DNA of 34,988 nucleotides from a bacterium (GTDB taxonomy: Bacteria; Spirochaetota; Spirochaetia; JABEVK01), in NCBI GenBank assembly GCA_021782055.1, contig JAJXVP010000012.1:1-34988 (forward strand), in the 5' to 3' direction. The first letter of the stretch is position 1, and each line of letters starts with the position of its first letter. Shown in pieces: positions 16,451 through 24,560 of this stretch. Position numbers and translations under genes: made by a program. The notes under the pieces are model-generated. The model was not told where the DNA came from. It made no database searches and worked only from the letters and a program-made list of their open reading frames with translations.

Positions 16451-17482
16451 ATGGCAGAACGCTCATCGCGTTTGACATTGACCCCACGCTTCATCGTTGT
16501 CCTTATCGTATTGGCTGTGGTCGGTTTTCTGGCCTTCAATGCTGTCTTTTTGGTCGATCAGACTGAAGAATCCGTTGTTCTTACGTTCGGAAAATATAGC
16601 CGAACAGAAGGGCCTGGCCTTCATTTCAAAATTCCGTTCGTTGAAGAAAATTATAACGTTGTTACGCGAATCGTTCAGACTATGGATTTCGGCTTTCGGC
16701 CCAACAATCCCGGGGTTTTTGGTTTGGGCGATACCGACCAAAGGACGTCCTACAAAAGTGAATCAACCATGCTGACCGGAGATCTCAACATTGTTGATAT
16801 AACCTGGATTATTCAGTACCGCATCACGGATGCCCGGCAGTGGCTATTTAATCTTGACGCCAAAGAAAAAACCATCCGCGATATTACCCAGTCTGTCGTC
16901 AACCAATTGGTTGGTGACAGAGCCATTTTGGATATCTTAGGCACCGAACGATTAGCGATCGAGTCTAAGGCTGTTCAAAAAATCAACGCCCTTTTCCGCA
17001 GTTACAAAATTGGTGTTCTTGTAACTAACGTTCAACTCAAAGATATTATGCCACCTTCTGGGTCGGTTAAAGCCGCTTTTGAAGACGTTAATGTGGCGTT
17101 TCAGGACATGAATCGGCTAATCAACGAGGGCCAGCAGACCTACAATCAAGAAATCCCCAAGGCTGCCGGAGAAGCTCAGCAGATGATCCAAGTCGCAGAA
17201 GGCTATGCGACGGAACGCGTCAACAACGCCTTGGGCGAAGTCGCCCGCTTTAAAGATGTTCTCGCCGAATACCGCCGAGCCCCTGAAGTGACGCGAGAAC
17301 GTTTGTACATAGAAACTATGCAACACGTGCTTTCAGATTCAAAAGATACCGAACTAATCGACAAAAAGCTGACAAACTTCCTTCCCCTTAAAAACATTGG
17401 CTCGACAGGGGCCGTGCTTAACACCCAAACTCCTGAGGTAAAAGCTGAGCCCAGGCCAGAGTCTAAGGGAGTTCAACCATGA
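16451..17482 (+). CDS. hflK: HflK-like SPFH-domain membrane protein
   Basis: This is a 343-residue stomatin/prohibitin-type protein. One N-terminal membrane segment (about 14-34) is followed by the SPFH/band-7 domain, with QTEESVVLTFGKYSRTEGPGLHFKIPF at its start, and by a long helical coiled-coil tail (about 215-300). HflK assembles with HflC into a large cage around the membrane protease FtsH and modulates its access to substrates; both bulk domains lie on the periplasmic side in E. coli. The Gly/Pro-rich cytoplasmic N-terminal tail of E. coli HflK is missing. ATG 16451 is preceded by AAAGGAG. The stop overlaps the hflC start (ATGA). No ftsH is in the window. Confidence 0.9.
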   Translation: MAERSSRLTLTPRFIVVLIVLAVVGFLAFNAVFLVDQTEESVVLTFGKYSRTEGPGLHFKIPFVEENYNVVTRIVQTMDFGFRPNNPGVFGLGDTDQRTSYKSESTMLTGDLNIVDITWIIQYRITDARQWLFNLDAKEKTIRDITQSVVNQLVGDRAILDILGTERLAIESKAVQKINALFRSYKIGVLVTNVQLKDIMPPSGSVKAAFEDVNVAFQDMNRLINEGQQTYNQEIPKAAGEAQQMIQVAEGYATERVNNALGEVARFKDVLAEYRRAPEVTRERLYIETMQHVLSDSKDTELIDKKLTNFLPLKNIGSTGAVLNTQTPEVKAEPRPESKGVQP

Positions 17483-18468
17483 AAACACGTGCTGCCGGAT
17501 TTTTAGCGGCCGTTGCGGTCATCGTGCTCGGACTCTTTTTCTTTTCGGGTCCTTTTTACGAAGTCAAAGAGGGTCAGCAGGCAGTGATCACACAATTTGG
17601 CTCGATTGTCGCAACCGACACGCAAGCTGGGCTTAAAGTTAAAATTCCGCTTATTCAGGATGTCACCATCTATCCGCATAAAATCATGTCCTGGGATGGC
17701 GACCCCCAGCTTATCCCTACCCTAGAAAATCAGTTTATTTGGGTTGATACCACAGCCCGCTGGCGAATTACCGATCTGAGACGCTTTTACGAAGCGGTCA
17801 AAACCTTAGACCGAGCCTACGCGCGACTTAACGATATTATTGACCCGGCAGTACGACAGGTCATTTCAACTAACCCTTTGATTGAGGCGGTTCGGAGTAC
17901 GGACGCCATAAATCAGTCTCAGCACAGTAATGCCGTAATGGACGCTAATGGCGAGGAGATTAAAGGTCTCAATGACCTGATTTCGGCAAGTACCTCGTAC
18001 AATACGATCAAGATAGGACGTAATCAGATCAACGCCGATATTCTGAAAGCCGTCAAAGGGAATATTGAGCGACAGTTTGGTATCACAGTGATCGATGTTT
18101 TAATCCGCCAGATTCGCTACTCCGATCAGCTGACACAATCCGTTTACAACCGCATGATCAGCGAACGTGAACAGATCGCCGCCGGTTACCGGTCTTACGG
18201 GCAAGGAAAAAAACAAGAGATCTTGGGAAAAATGGAGCGCGAAAAAAAGACAATCCTTTCGGCAGCGTACGCAAAAGCCGAAGAAATTAAAGGCAAAGCT
18301 GATGCTAAAGCCGCCCAGATCTACGCCCAAGCCTATTCTGAGGACCCCTCATTCTTTAAATTTTGGCGTTCAATGGAGTCGTATCGACAGACTTTGCCAC
18401 AATTCCCAAAAACATTGAGTACCAACATGGACTACTTCAAGTACTTGTATTCCCCACAGGGCCGTTAA
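17479..18468 (+). CDS. hflC: HflC-like SPFH-domain membrane protein
   Basis: This 329-residue partner of HflK has one N-terminal membrane segment (about 6-23). The SPFH domain follows, opening with EVKEGQQAVITQFG, then KIPLIQDVTIYPHKIMSWDG. A Lys/Glu/Ala-rich coiled coil covers about 225-280, and the conserved end motif reads FFKFWRSMESYRQTL. An insertion at about 145-175 (AVMDANGEEIKGLNDLIS) falls where HflC sequences often vary. The start overlaps the hflK stop by 4 bases. Together they form a two-gene operon closed by a strong terminator. Confidence 0.92.
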   Translation: MKTRAAGFLAAVAVIVLGLFFFSGPFYEVKEGQQAVITQFGSIVATDTQAGLKVKIPLIQDVTIYPHKIMSWDGDPQLIPTLENQFIWVDTTARWRITDLRRFYEAVKTLDRAYARLNDIIDPAVRQVISTNPLIEAVRSTDAINQSQHSNAVMDANGEEIKGLNDLISASTSYNTIKIGRNQINADILKAVKGNIERQFGITVIDVLIRQIRYSDQLTQSVYNRMISEREQIAAGYRSYGQGKKQEILGKMEREKKTILSAAYAKAEEIKGKADAKAAQIYAQAYSEDPSFFKFWRSMESYRQTLPQFPKTLSTNMDYFKYLYSPQGR

Positions 18469-18495
18469 GTCAGCGTTAAGACAAATTCGATCCTA

Positions 18496-18525
18496 AAAAA
18501 AGCGGCCCCCGGGCCGTTTTTTCTT
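18496..18525 (+). terminator. Rho-independent terminator after hflC
   Basis: A GC-rich stem CGGCCC/GGGCCG (18503-18508 with 18511-18516) is extended by flanking A/T pairs and followed by TTTTTTCTTT. It lies about 35 bases past the hflC stop. Confidence 0.85.
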
Positions 18526-18546
18526 TAGAATCTGTCAAAAATATGC

Positions 18547-18575
18547 TTCCCGACGCGACTCAACCCCTTTATACT
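18547..18575 (+). promoter_or_regulatory. Probable promoter of the UbiA-cydAB operon
   Basis: TATACT (18570-18575) is a good -10 and lies eight bases before the GTG start at 18584. TTCCCG 17 bases upstream is only a weak -35. AAGGTG sits too close to the GTG to act as a normal ribosome-binding site, so the message is probably leaderless or nearly so. Confidence 0.45.
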
Positions 18576-18583
18576 AAGGTGTT

Positions 18584-19465
18584 GTGACTAACACGCCGCT
18601 TCGCTCCACCATCCTTCATTGGCGCCTTCCTTTTGGCTTTTTTCTCTTGCCCATCTTTCTTTTTGCAGTTGTTGTTAGTCCCCCAACCGATCTTTGGCCT
18701 CTAATCCTGGCCTTTGTAGCCATCCATCTTTTTTTGTATCCGGCCAGTCATGCGTTTAACAGTTGGTACGACAAAGACGAACAAAGCATTGGCCTTCTTA
18801 AAACTCCTCCGCCCGTGACTCGGTCCTTGTTCCTCAGCGCTTGGATTCTCGATGCTCTTGCCTTAACGACAGCGTTTTTTGTCAGCTGGCTTTTTGGGTT
18901 ATGTTTGACGGTCTATACCCTTGCTTCAAAAGCCTACAGCTGGCCACCCATACGTTTTAAACGACTTCCTATCTCAGGTTGGCTGGGAGTCGGGCTGATT
19001 CAAGGGGCTTTAACTTTTTTTGCGACAGCCCAAGGGTTAGGAACTCCCGTCGCTTGGACTTCAGGAAAGCTCTGGCTGGGGGTTGTCATTGCCGCAGTAT
19101 TTTTGTGGGCCGTTTACCCCATGACGCAAATTTATCAGCATGAGGAAGACGGACTTCGAGGCGACCAAACTATCAGTAGAAAGCTAGGAATACGAGGAAC
19201 GTTTGTTTTGTCGGGACTTCTTATGGGTTTGGCAGGTGGACTTTTCTTCTTATGGTTTTTTCTCTATCAGGGGGCAGGTTTCGCCGTGTTGTTCCTTATT
19301 TCAGAAGTCCCCGTCGCCGTCTATTTTACCTTTTGGGCCATGCAATGCTGGAAAAACCCCGAAAGAGCCAACTTTCGCGGAACCATGGTGTTGAATCTTT
19401 TGGCTTCTGGTATGACAAATCTTTTTTTTCTCTGGGAAATTCTCCGCATATGGCGGATAATCTAA
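18584..19465 (+). CDS. UbiA-family prenyltransferase-like membrane protein
   Basis: This 293-residue integral membrane protein has about eight or nine membrane segments. It shows both Asp-rich signatures of the UbiA superfamily: NSWYDKDEQ (59-67, first motif, Asp63 and Asp65) and EEDGLRGDQT (187-196, second motif). Family members attach polyprenyl or similar chains to aromatic acceptors in quinone, haem O or lipid synthesis. The substrate cannot be read from sequence. The gene ends only 20 bases before cydA, so a role in the quinone or haem supply of the bd oxidase is a reasonable inference. The start is GTG 18584. Confidence 0.8.
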   Translation: MTNTPLRSTILHWRLPFGFFLLPIFLFAVVVSPPTDLWPLILAFVAIHLFLYPASHAFNSWYDKDEQSIGLLKTPPPVTRSLFLSAWILDALALTTAFFVSWLFGLCLTVYTLASKAYSWPPIRFKRLPISGWLGVGLIQGALTFFATAQGLGTPVAWTSGKLWLGVVIAAVFLWAVYPMTQIYQHEEDGLRGDQTISRKLGIRGTFVLSGLLMGLAGGLFFLWFFLYQGAGFAVLFLISEVPVAVYFTFWAMQCWKNPERANFRGTMVLNLLASGMTNLFFLWEILRIWRII

Positions 19466-19484
19466 TGTCAAGAGAGGTATCGGT

Positions 19485-20858
19485 ATGGATCTAGCTTTGC
19501 TTCTGTCCCGCATCCAGTATGGGGTGTCCTTGGGAACGCATTTTATCTTTCCACCCACCACCTTAGGGCTTTCGCTCTTTATTCTGTTGGCGGAAAGTTT
19601 TTACATGAGGACCAAAAAAGAGGTCTATCGGGATTTATCATCCTTTGCCGTCCGGATTTTAACTCTGGTTTTTGCACTAGGAGTTGCTACTGGCCTGACC
19701 CTGCCCGTAACCTTGGGCACCAACTGGGCTCAGTTTTCTAAGATCTCCGGTTCTGTTTTTGGTGTTCAGTTGGCTGTTGAAGCCGTCGTTGCCTTCACCC
19801 TCGAGTCGGTTTTCATCGGCGTGCTCTTCTTTGGTAGAAAGAAGGTCAAACCGATGCTGTATTGGTGGTCGACGCTTCTGGTGTTTGTGGGATCACATTT
19901 TTCGGCCTTTATCATTATCGCTGCTAACTCGTGGATGCAAACTCCTGCCGGAGTCCATTATGCAGATGGAAAGCTTATCCTGGACAATTGGTTAGCAATG
20001 AACTTCAATCCCTCTACACTCCTACGCTTCTTCCACACGGTAGCGGCGGCTTGGCTGGTGGGGACCTTCTTACTTTTTGCGATTTCTGCCTATTTTATGT
20101 ACAAAGGGCGCGAGCAAGTTGCCGCCTCTAAAATGATGACCATCGCGGGAACAGTCGCCCTGATTTGTTCACTGGCTTTACCAATTTTGGGCCACGCCTC
20201 CGTTCTTGAGATCGAAAAGTACCAGCCCATTAAGGGTGCTGCCATGGAAGGTGTCTACAATTCGCAGACAGACGCCCCGCTTTACGCCCTAGGTTGGGTT
20301 GATGAAAAGGATCAAAAGGTCATTGGCCTTCCTCTGCCCGGCATGCTGAGCTACTTTTATGACTTTAATTTCAATTACAAAGTCAGGGGCCTCAATGAAC
20401 TAGCTCCAAATCCTGCCGACCGCCCCCCCGTTCAGTCTGAGTTTCAGACCTTTCGGGTGATGGTGATGGTCGGTTCAATTCTTATCGTGGTCTTACTTCT
20501 GGGCATGATTTTCCATGCCCGAGGCACCTTAACTCGCAAAAAGAAATCGTTGATCGCGATAATGATATGCACCCCCTTGCCCTATATCGGAGTCGAAACG
20601 GGTTGGATCACGGCAGAAATCGGAAGGCAACCTTGGACGATCTATCCTGATCCTGCTATTGGCTTTCCCGGGCTCCGCACGGCTGACGCCGTTACCCAGG
20701 GTTTGAATCCAGGCTATGTTTTGTTCTCGCTCATCTTCTTTTCGTTGGTTTATATTCTGATATTTGTAGTATTTTTCCGCTTTTTACCCGGTATGGTGAA
20801 AAAGGGTATTACCCCTCCTACAGAAACTCCTGAACAAGCACAAGGAGGTCAACAATGA
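19485..20858 (+). CDS. cydA: Cytochrome bd quinol oxidase subunit I, short Q-loop type
   Basis: This is the haem-bearing subunit of a membrane quinol:O2 oxidoreductase, used at low oxygen and in stress tolerance. Its 457 residues keep the key positions at near E. coli numbering: His19, Glu99, Glu107, His184 (equivalent to 186) and Met326 in TFRVM (equivalent to 393). The quinol-loop residues Lys250 and Glu255 (KGAAME) and GRQPW near 380-384 are also present. The loop between Glu255 and Met326 is about 65 residues shorter than in E. coli, so this is the short Q-loop type. The ATG is preceded by GAGAGG. The stop overlaps the cydB start (ATGA). Confidence 0.97.
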   Translation: MDLALLLSRIQYGVSLGTHFIFPPTTLGLSLFILLAESFYMRTKKEVYRDLSSFAVRILTLVFALGVATGLTLPVTLGTNWAQFSKISGSVFGVQLAVEAVVAFTLESVFIGVLFFGRKKVKPMLYWWSTLLVFVGSHFSAFIIIAANSWMQTPAGVHYADGKLILDNWLAMNFNPSTLLRFFHTVAAAWLVGTFLLFAISAYFMYKGREQVAASKMMTIAGTVALICSLALPILGHASVLEIEKYQPIKGAAMEGVYNSQTDAPLYALGWVDEKDQKVIGLPLPGMLSYFYDFNFNYKVRGLNELAPNPADRPPVQSEFQTFRVMVMVGSILIVVLLLGMIFHARGTLTRKKKSLIAIMICTPLPYIGVETGWITAEIGRQPWTIYPDPAIGFPGLRTADAVTQGLNPGYVLFSLIFFSLVYILIFVVFFRFLPGMVKKGITPPTETPEQAQGGQQ

Positions 20859-21904
20859 CTCCGCTAGCCTTTTGGCAAAGTTATTGGTTCATAATCATAG
20901 GTGCCGCCCTCTTTATCTTTACCTGGCTCGATGGGTTTGATTTGGGTATCGGAATGCGCCTTCCTTTCACCAAAAGCCCCGAACATCGCCTTATACAACT
21001 GAATACGATTTGGCCCTTATGGGATGGAAACGAGCTTTACGGCTTAATTGGTGGGGGGGCGATTTTTGCGTCTTTCCCCGTTGTCTTCGCAGGCTTATTG
21101 TCCGGGCTTTACCCCTGGGTAGTCTTGCTGATGGTTTTCGTTATGCTCAGGCCGGTTTCTTTTGAAGCTTGGGTTCACGATCAAAAAGGACGCAGGTTCT
21201 GGGAAGTTCTGTTTATGCTCTCGAGCATTTTCATCCCGTTCATCATCGGTGTAGCAATTGGTGCAACCATGGCGGGGCTCCCATATAACGCATCCATGGA
21301 ATGGGACCCTGCTCACTCCTTTTTTGAAGCCCTTTCTCCGTTGTCTGTTCTTATGGGAGCCGCGTTTGTTGCTGTGAGCCTTTTGCATGGAACCACTTAC
21401 CTGGTCAGAAAAAGCTCGGGCGATTTAGCTTCAGAAGCTCGCAAAAGTTTGCTTCCCCAAACGATTGTTGCCGGTATTTTGGTCGTAGCCGTTGTGCTCG
21501 TAGCGCTTTTGGGTGGTGCCGACCTCCAAGGCTCGGCTCCGGTGGGAAAACCGTTTGCTCCTATCGGCGTCCCCCTAGCCGTGTTGGTCGCCGTTGTGGC
21601 CTTAGTAGGCTTAGTTCTTACTCACGCTGGCGAAAAAGACTCCCGCCCATTTATTTTTTCGTCATTGTTGGTCGGCGCTGTTTGGTTGTTTATCGGCGCC
21701 GTGCAATTTCCTACGATGGTGCGGTCCAGCCTCTCACCTGATTTTTCATTGACGGTCTTCAAAGCGGGAGTTTCGAATCCCTTGTATAGTTTGCAATTCT
21801 TAGGCGTGTTGGGCTTTATCGCTCTAGCGGTTGTGATGGTTTATACCATCTTTGTCTACAGGATTTTTAAAGGTAAAGTTGACGCATCGCAGGGCCATTA
21901 TTAG
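20855..21904 (+). CDS. cydB: Cytochrome bd quinol oxidase subunit II
   Basis: This 349-residue membrane protein is the second subunit of the bd oxidase. It has about nine membrane segments and the conserved LDGFDLGIGM (about 25-34) and WPLWDGNELYG motifs. A strong AGGAGG seven bases before ATG 20855 and a 4-base overlap with cydA indicate coupled translation. No cydX-like small gene and no cydC/cydD assembly transporter is present here; those would have to be elsewhere. A gap of 78 bases follows, without a clear terminator. Confidence 0.97.
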   Translation: MTPLAFWQSYWFIIIGAALFIFTWLDGFDLGIGMRLPFTKSPEHRLIQLNTIWPLWDGNELYGLIGGGAIFASFPVVFAGLLSGLYPWVVLLMVFVMLRPVSFEAWVHDQKGRRFWEVLFMLSSIFIPFIIGVAIGATMAGLPYNASMEWDPAHSFFEALSPLSVLMGAAFVAVSLLHGTTYLVRKSSGDLASEARKSLLPQTIVAGILVVAVVLVALLGGADLQGSAPVGKPFAPIGVPLAVLVAVVALVGLVLTHAGEKDSRPFIFSSLLVGAVWLFIGAVQFPTMVRSSLSPDFSLTVFKAGVSNPLYSLQFLGVLGFIALAVVMVYTIFVYRIFKGKVDASQGHY

Positions 21905-21945
21905 AAAATCGTAGCTTAGAAAGTCATTGCTACCATTTTAACAAC

Positions 21946-21967
21946 GGGGTTTACCAAGGTAGACCCC
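21946..21967 (+). promoter_or_regulatory. RNA hairpin just before the ribosome-binding site of the zinc-ribbon/DUF2231 gene
   Basis: GGGGTTTACC (21946-21955) can pair with GGTAGACCCC (21958-21967), a 10-pair stem with one wobble pair. The AAAGGAG ribosome-binding site follows three bases later. There is no T-run, so it is not a standard terminator. It may stabilise or gate translation of the downstream message, or be a protein-binding site. Confidence 0.45.
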
Positions 21968-21982
21968 ACAAAGGAGTGTAGA

Positions 21983-22588
21983 GTGAAAGAACTTGTTCGT
22001 TGCAAAGCCTGCGGCTACATTATGGAAAAGAGCGCCTTGGGCGAATTCTGTCCTGCCTGTGGGGTCAAAGCCCAGATGTTCGAACCCTATGAAGACAAAG
22101 TAACTGGGGTGCGGCGTCTCCTTCTTGATCTGGATATTCACCCCATTGTCGTCCACTTTCCCGAAACCTTGGGCGGCTTGTTAATTCTTATGGCCCTGGT
22201 ATTTCCTTTGCTTTCGGTTGGAGCTCAGCATTGGCTTTGGTCTAGCCTTCAGCTTTTGTCGTGGCTATTCCCGATCGCCGTTTTAGCAGGCTTTTTGTCC
22301 GGAATTTTTGATGGTAAAGTTCGCTACCGAAAAGTTACCACACCAATTCTCCGCCGCAAGATGGCAATAGGTATCCTGTATCTTCTGTCTTCTTTAGCAC
22401 AAGCGATTTTGGCGTTCTCACAAAATGGCCTACAAGATATGGGGCTGTGGCTGGGTTACCTGGGGGCTGCAGTCATATCTTTGGCCTGCGGTACAATTTT
22501 GGGCAAGATAGGTGTCACACTGTTGCATGGTGCAATGCCTGGCGACAAGATCTTTTTAGGCAAAAAGAAAAAGCCGAAAGCTTCTTAA
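21983..22588 (+). CDS. Zinc-ribbon/rubredoxin-like domain fused to a DUF2231-type membrane domain
   Basis: This is a 201-residue protein. An N-terminal ~30-residue metal-binding knuckle has two Cys pairs (CKACG and CPACG), as in rubredoxin-like and zinc-ribbon domains. A membrane domain of four to five segments follows, opening with LDIHPIVVHFPETLG, the HPxxVHFP signature of DUF2231-type proteins. A Lys-rich tail ends the protein. Such proteins are often found beside respiratory genes. If the Cys4 site holds iron, it could carry electrons at the membrane; if zinc, it is structural. The start is GTG 21983, with AAAGGAG upstream. It follows cydB by 78 bases and probably belongs to the same operon. 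Confidence 0.78.
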   Translation: MKELVRCKACGYIMEKSALGEFCPACGVKAQMFEPYEDKVTGVRRLLLDLDIHPIVVHFPETLGGLLILMALVFPLLSVGAQHWLWSSLQLLSWLFPIAVLAGFLSGIFDGKVRYRKVTTPILRRKMAIGILYLLSSLAQAILAFSQNGLQDMGLWLGYLGAAVISLACGTILGKIGVTLLHGAMPGDKIFLGKKKKPKAS

Positions 22589-22611
22589 ACGACGAGCCAC
22601 TTTGCCCTTGC

Positions 22612-23493
22612 TCAGAGCCCTTCGACGGTGACCGCAAAGGTTCGTTGAAAGGCTTCTCCAGGCGGTAGGGTAATTAACCCTTCTTTTTCTTCAAAGCGAG
22701 GTTGGTTCGTATCGGAACCAGCCTTGTCAGCTAGGCCACACCAAGGTTCGAGACAAACAAAGGGTGCCTGCGGTGGAGCCCAAATTCCGAAGTACGGAAA
22801 GCCGGGAAATTCGATACTGAGAGCCAAAGGGTGCGCGTCACTCTTCAGAGTTACCCGTGAACTTCGCATTTTTTTAATGACGACAGCGTCTTGTTCGAAA
22901 AGAGCTCTGGTTAAGCGCAGAATTCGACCTACGGTTGGCAGGGGTTGAATTTCCCCACTGAACAAACCCTGTGAATTTAAAAAGTGACGATTCAAGTTTT
23001 CTGCAAACTCAAATTCCAACCAATGATCATCCCAGGTTTCCTCCCCCCGGGGAATAGCAAAAGCCGGGTGAGCTCCCAACGAAAAGAGCATGGACTGTGC
23101 CCCAGTATTGGTGACCAGGAAGGTCGTGGAAAGAACTTTTTGATACAAACGGTAATGCACTTCAAACCGCCAATCAAAGGGGTAAACAGCCCTTGTTTGA
23201 GCATTACTGATCAGTTCGAAACGTACGTGGGATTTCTCTTGCTCGATGACAGAAAACTGCTGGTCTCGGGCAAAACCGTGGCGCCCCAAAGGATATTCGT
23301 TGTTGCCAAGCCGGTAACGGTTGTTTTTAAGCGCCCCGACAATAGGGAACAACAGAGGCGCACTCCGAGGCCAAAAAGCGGGGTCTGCCTGCCATAACAG
23401 TTCCGTTCCGTGAACTTTTTCTTGAAAGCTTCGCCATTCAGCCCCTTCTGAGACAAATCCAGCCCGTAAGTAATCATTTTCAAGGACGATCAT
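22612..23493 (-). CDS. Aldose 1-epimerase-like (mutarotase family) protein
   Basis: This 293-residue soluble protein belongs to the galactose mutarotase-like fold, closest in pattern to the LacX/YeaD-type aldose 1-epimerase-like group. It has RSAPLLFPIVGAL and RHGFARDQQF near the N terminus, the active-site-type LGAHPAFAIP, and CLEPWCGLAD with the expected carboxylate near the C terminus. The reaction would be interconversion of sugar anomers; the sugar is unknown. ATG 23493 has no ribosome-binding site but lies six bases after a TAATCT -10. The gene is convergent with the DUF2231 gene (23-base gap). Confidence 0.88.
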   Translation of the reverse strand: MIVLENDYLRAGFVSEGAEWRSFQEKVHGTELLWQADPAFWPRSAPLLFPIVGALKNNRYRLGNNEYPLGRHGFARDQQFSVIEQEKSHVRFELISNAQTRAVYPFDWRFEVHYRLYQKVLSTTFLVTNTGAQSMLFSLGAHPAFAIPRGEETWDDHWLEFEFAENLNRHFLNSQGLFSGEIQPLPTVGRILRLTRALFEQDAVVIKKMRSSRVTLKSDAHPLALSIEFPGFPYFGIWAPPQAPFVCLEPWCGLADKAGSDTNQPRFEEKEGLITLPPGEAFQRTFAVTVEGL

Positions 23494-23499
23494 AACTAC

Positions 23500-23528
23500 A
23501 GATTACCTTGAAACTGCGCCTATGCCAA
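23500..23528 (-). promoter_or_regulatory. Promoter giving a predicted leaderless epimerase mRNA
   Basis: On the minus strand, TTGGCA (23528-23523), 17 bases, TAATCT (23505-23500), then six bases to ATG 23493. Confidence 0.65.
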
Positions 23529-23538
23529 CTAAGAATAC

Positions 23539-23569
23539 GTCAAACAAAATTTGACAAAAGGGCTTGTCA
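23539..23569. promoter_or_regulatory. Overlapping inverted repeats built on TTGAC half-sites
   Basis: GTCAAA-5-TTTGAC (23539-23555) overlaps TGACAA-6-TTGTCA (23552-23569). The middle half-site is also a consensus -35 (TTGACA, 23551-23556) for the exported-protein gene, with GATGCT (23575-23580) as a weak -10 at 18 bases. The half-site is the same as in the palindrome at 5417-5435. Confidence 0.35.
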
Positions 23570-23605
23570 TCAAGGATGCTGAAAGAACGATGCACGGGAG
23601 GTACC

Positions 23606-24109
23606 ATGAAAGCCCTAGCCGCGGGACTTTGCCTTGTAACATTCTTGACTACGCTTGTTCCCCCACTGGCCGCCGAGCCAACGAGTTCCTCAGGTTTGCC
23701 AAGCGAACTTTACCCCAATAAGTTCGATATGGCTGTGTACGCGGGTCAGTGGCTTCCCTGGGCTACAGGCTCGGAGTGGGATCAAAGGTTAGGTTTTGAA
23801 GGCGCCTGGAGGTACCAATTCACGACGCAAATATCGTGGGGGGTCAGCGCAGGCCTACAGGCCCTCTATTCACCCAGTACTACTTGGCCAGTTCTATGGG
23901 AAGGCTGGGGTCAAGTCTACTGGGACTGGATGTTTTTCAAACCCATTAGCGTACGTTTTATGAGCGGGGCTCTCGGGGGGCCCACAATCTCGGCCCCTTA
24001 TCTTGGTGCGGACGTGGGCTATGGACCTATCTTTGTTGAAACGAAAGTGCTTCTTGCCTCAGTCACCATCTGCCAAATCAGCTTAGGATGGCGCTGGAAA
24101 GGCCTTTAA
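23606..24109 (+). CDS. Small exported protein of unknown function
   Basis: This is 167 residues from ATG 23606, chosen over an upstream in-frame ATG because GGGAGG lies four bases before it and a signal peptide begins there. A basic start, a hydrophobic core at about 5-18 and a PLAAEP cleavage region predict export. The mature part is rich in Trp, Tyr and Gly, in alternating stretches (VYAGQWLPW, WGVSAGLQALY, VYWDWMFFKPISVRFMSG) that look like beta strands. A small outer-membrane beta barrel or periplasmic protein is possible. I do not recognise the family. Its stop codon overlaps that of the convergent flavodoxin-like gene. Confidence 0.75.
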   Translation: MKALAAGLCLVTFLTTLVPPLAAEPTSSSGLPSELYPNKFDMAVYAGQWLPWATGSEWDQRLGFEGAWRYQFTTQISWGVSAGLQALYSPSTTWPVLWEGWGQVYWDWMFFKPISVRFMSGALGGPTISAPYLGADVGYGPIFVETKVLLASVTICQISLGWRWKGL

Positions 24110-24522
24110 GGTCTCTGCAAGGGAACCTTTTCGGCAGCTAAACTTGCGTCAGAAACAGAGGACAGAATTTCGGCATAGTTAACAAGCATGCCTTCATTTT
24201 CCATGGCTTTCATCAAACGAGAAAGAAGTTTCTGTGTCCGAAATCCCGAAGGACGCACAAAGGCAAAACTCCGTTTACCAGACACTTGACCTGCCTGCGA
24301 TAACACTTGGGGCAATCGTACTGGCAATTTTCCCCATAAAGAACTACTTTCGGTACCCAGAACAACATAATCAAAGCGGGCTAAACGCAAGTCTTCACCT
24401 GGTTTTGCTTCCAATACCTCGACCTGGTGCCCCACTGCCTGCCATTTTCGAGCCAATTCGCGGCATAAGAGTTCCAAAGAATTTCGCTTTCCGGCCTTGA
24501 AATAAATAATCGCCACACGCAT
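24106..24522 (-). CDS. Flavodoxin-like fold protein
   Basis: This 138-residue protein starts at ATG 24522. The alternating strands and helices (RVAIIYFKAGKRNSLELLCREL, then FDYVVLGTESSSLWGKLP) resemble a flavodoxin. The first loop, where flavodoxins bind FMN phosphate (usually S/T-x-T-G-x-T), is KAGKRNS and lacks the standard motif, so FMN binding is uncertain. There is no membrane segment. TATGGT lies six bases before the ATG and there is no ribosome-binding site. The stop codon shares bases with the stop of the convergent exported-protein gene, and the start is 38 bases from the divergent GH79 gene. Confidence 0.7.
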   Translation of the reverse strand: MRVAIIYFKAGKRNSLELLCRELARKWQAVGHQVEVLEAKPGEDLRLARFDYVVLGTESSSLWGKLPVRLPQVLSQAGQVSGKRSFAFVRPSGFRTQKLLSRLMKAMENEGMLVNYAEILSSVSDASLAAEKVPLQRP

Positions 24523-24528
24523 AGTCCT

Positions 24529-24534
24529 ACCATA
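24529..24534 (-). promoter_or_regulatory. -10 element of a predicted leaderless flavodoxin-like mRNA
   Basis: TATGGT on the minus strand (24534-24529) is followed by six bases and ATG 24522, the same arrangement as at mgtE. TGGATC 17 bases upstream is a poor -35. Confidence 0.45.
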
Positions 24535-24560
24535 GAGAAAAATCTCAAGATGATCCAGCC

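Noticed and set aside
23984..24106. Outer-membrane barrel assignment for the small exported protein
   Set aside because: The strand pattern is suggestive, but the C terminus (WRWKGL) lacks the usual final aromatic residue, so no family claim is made.
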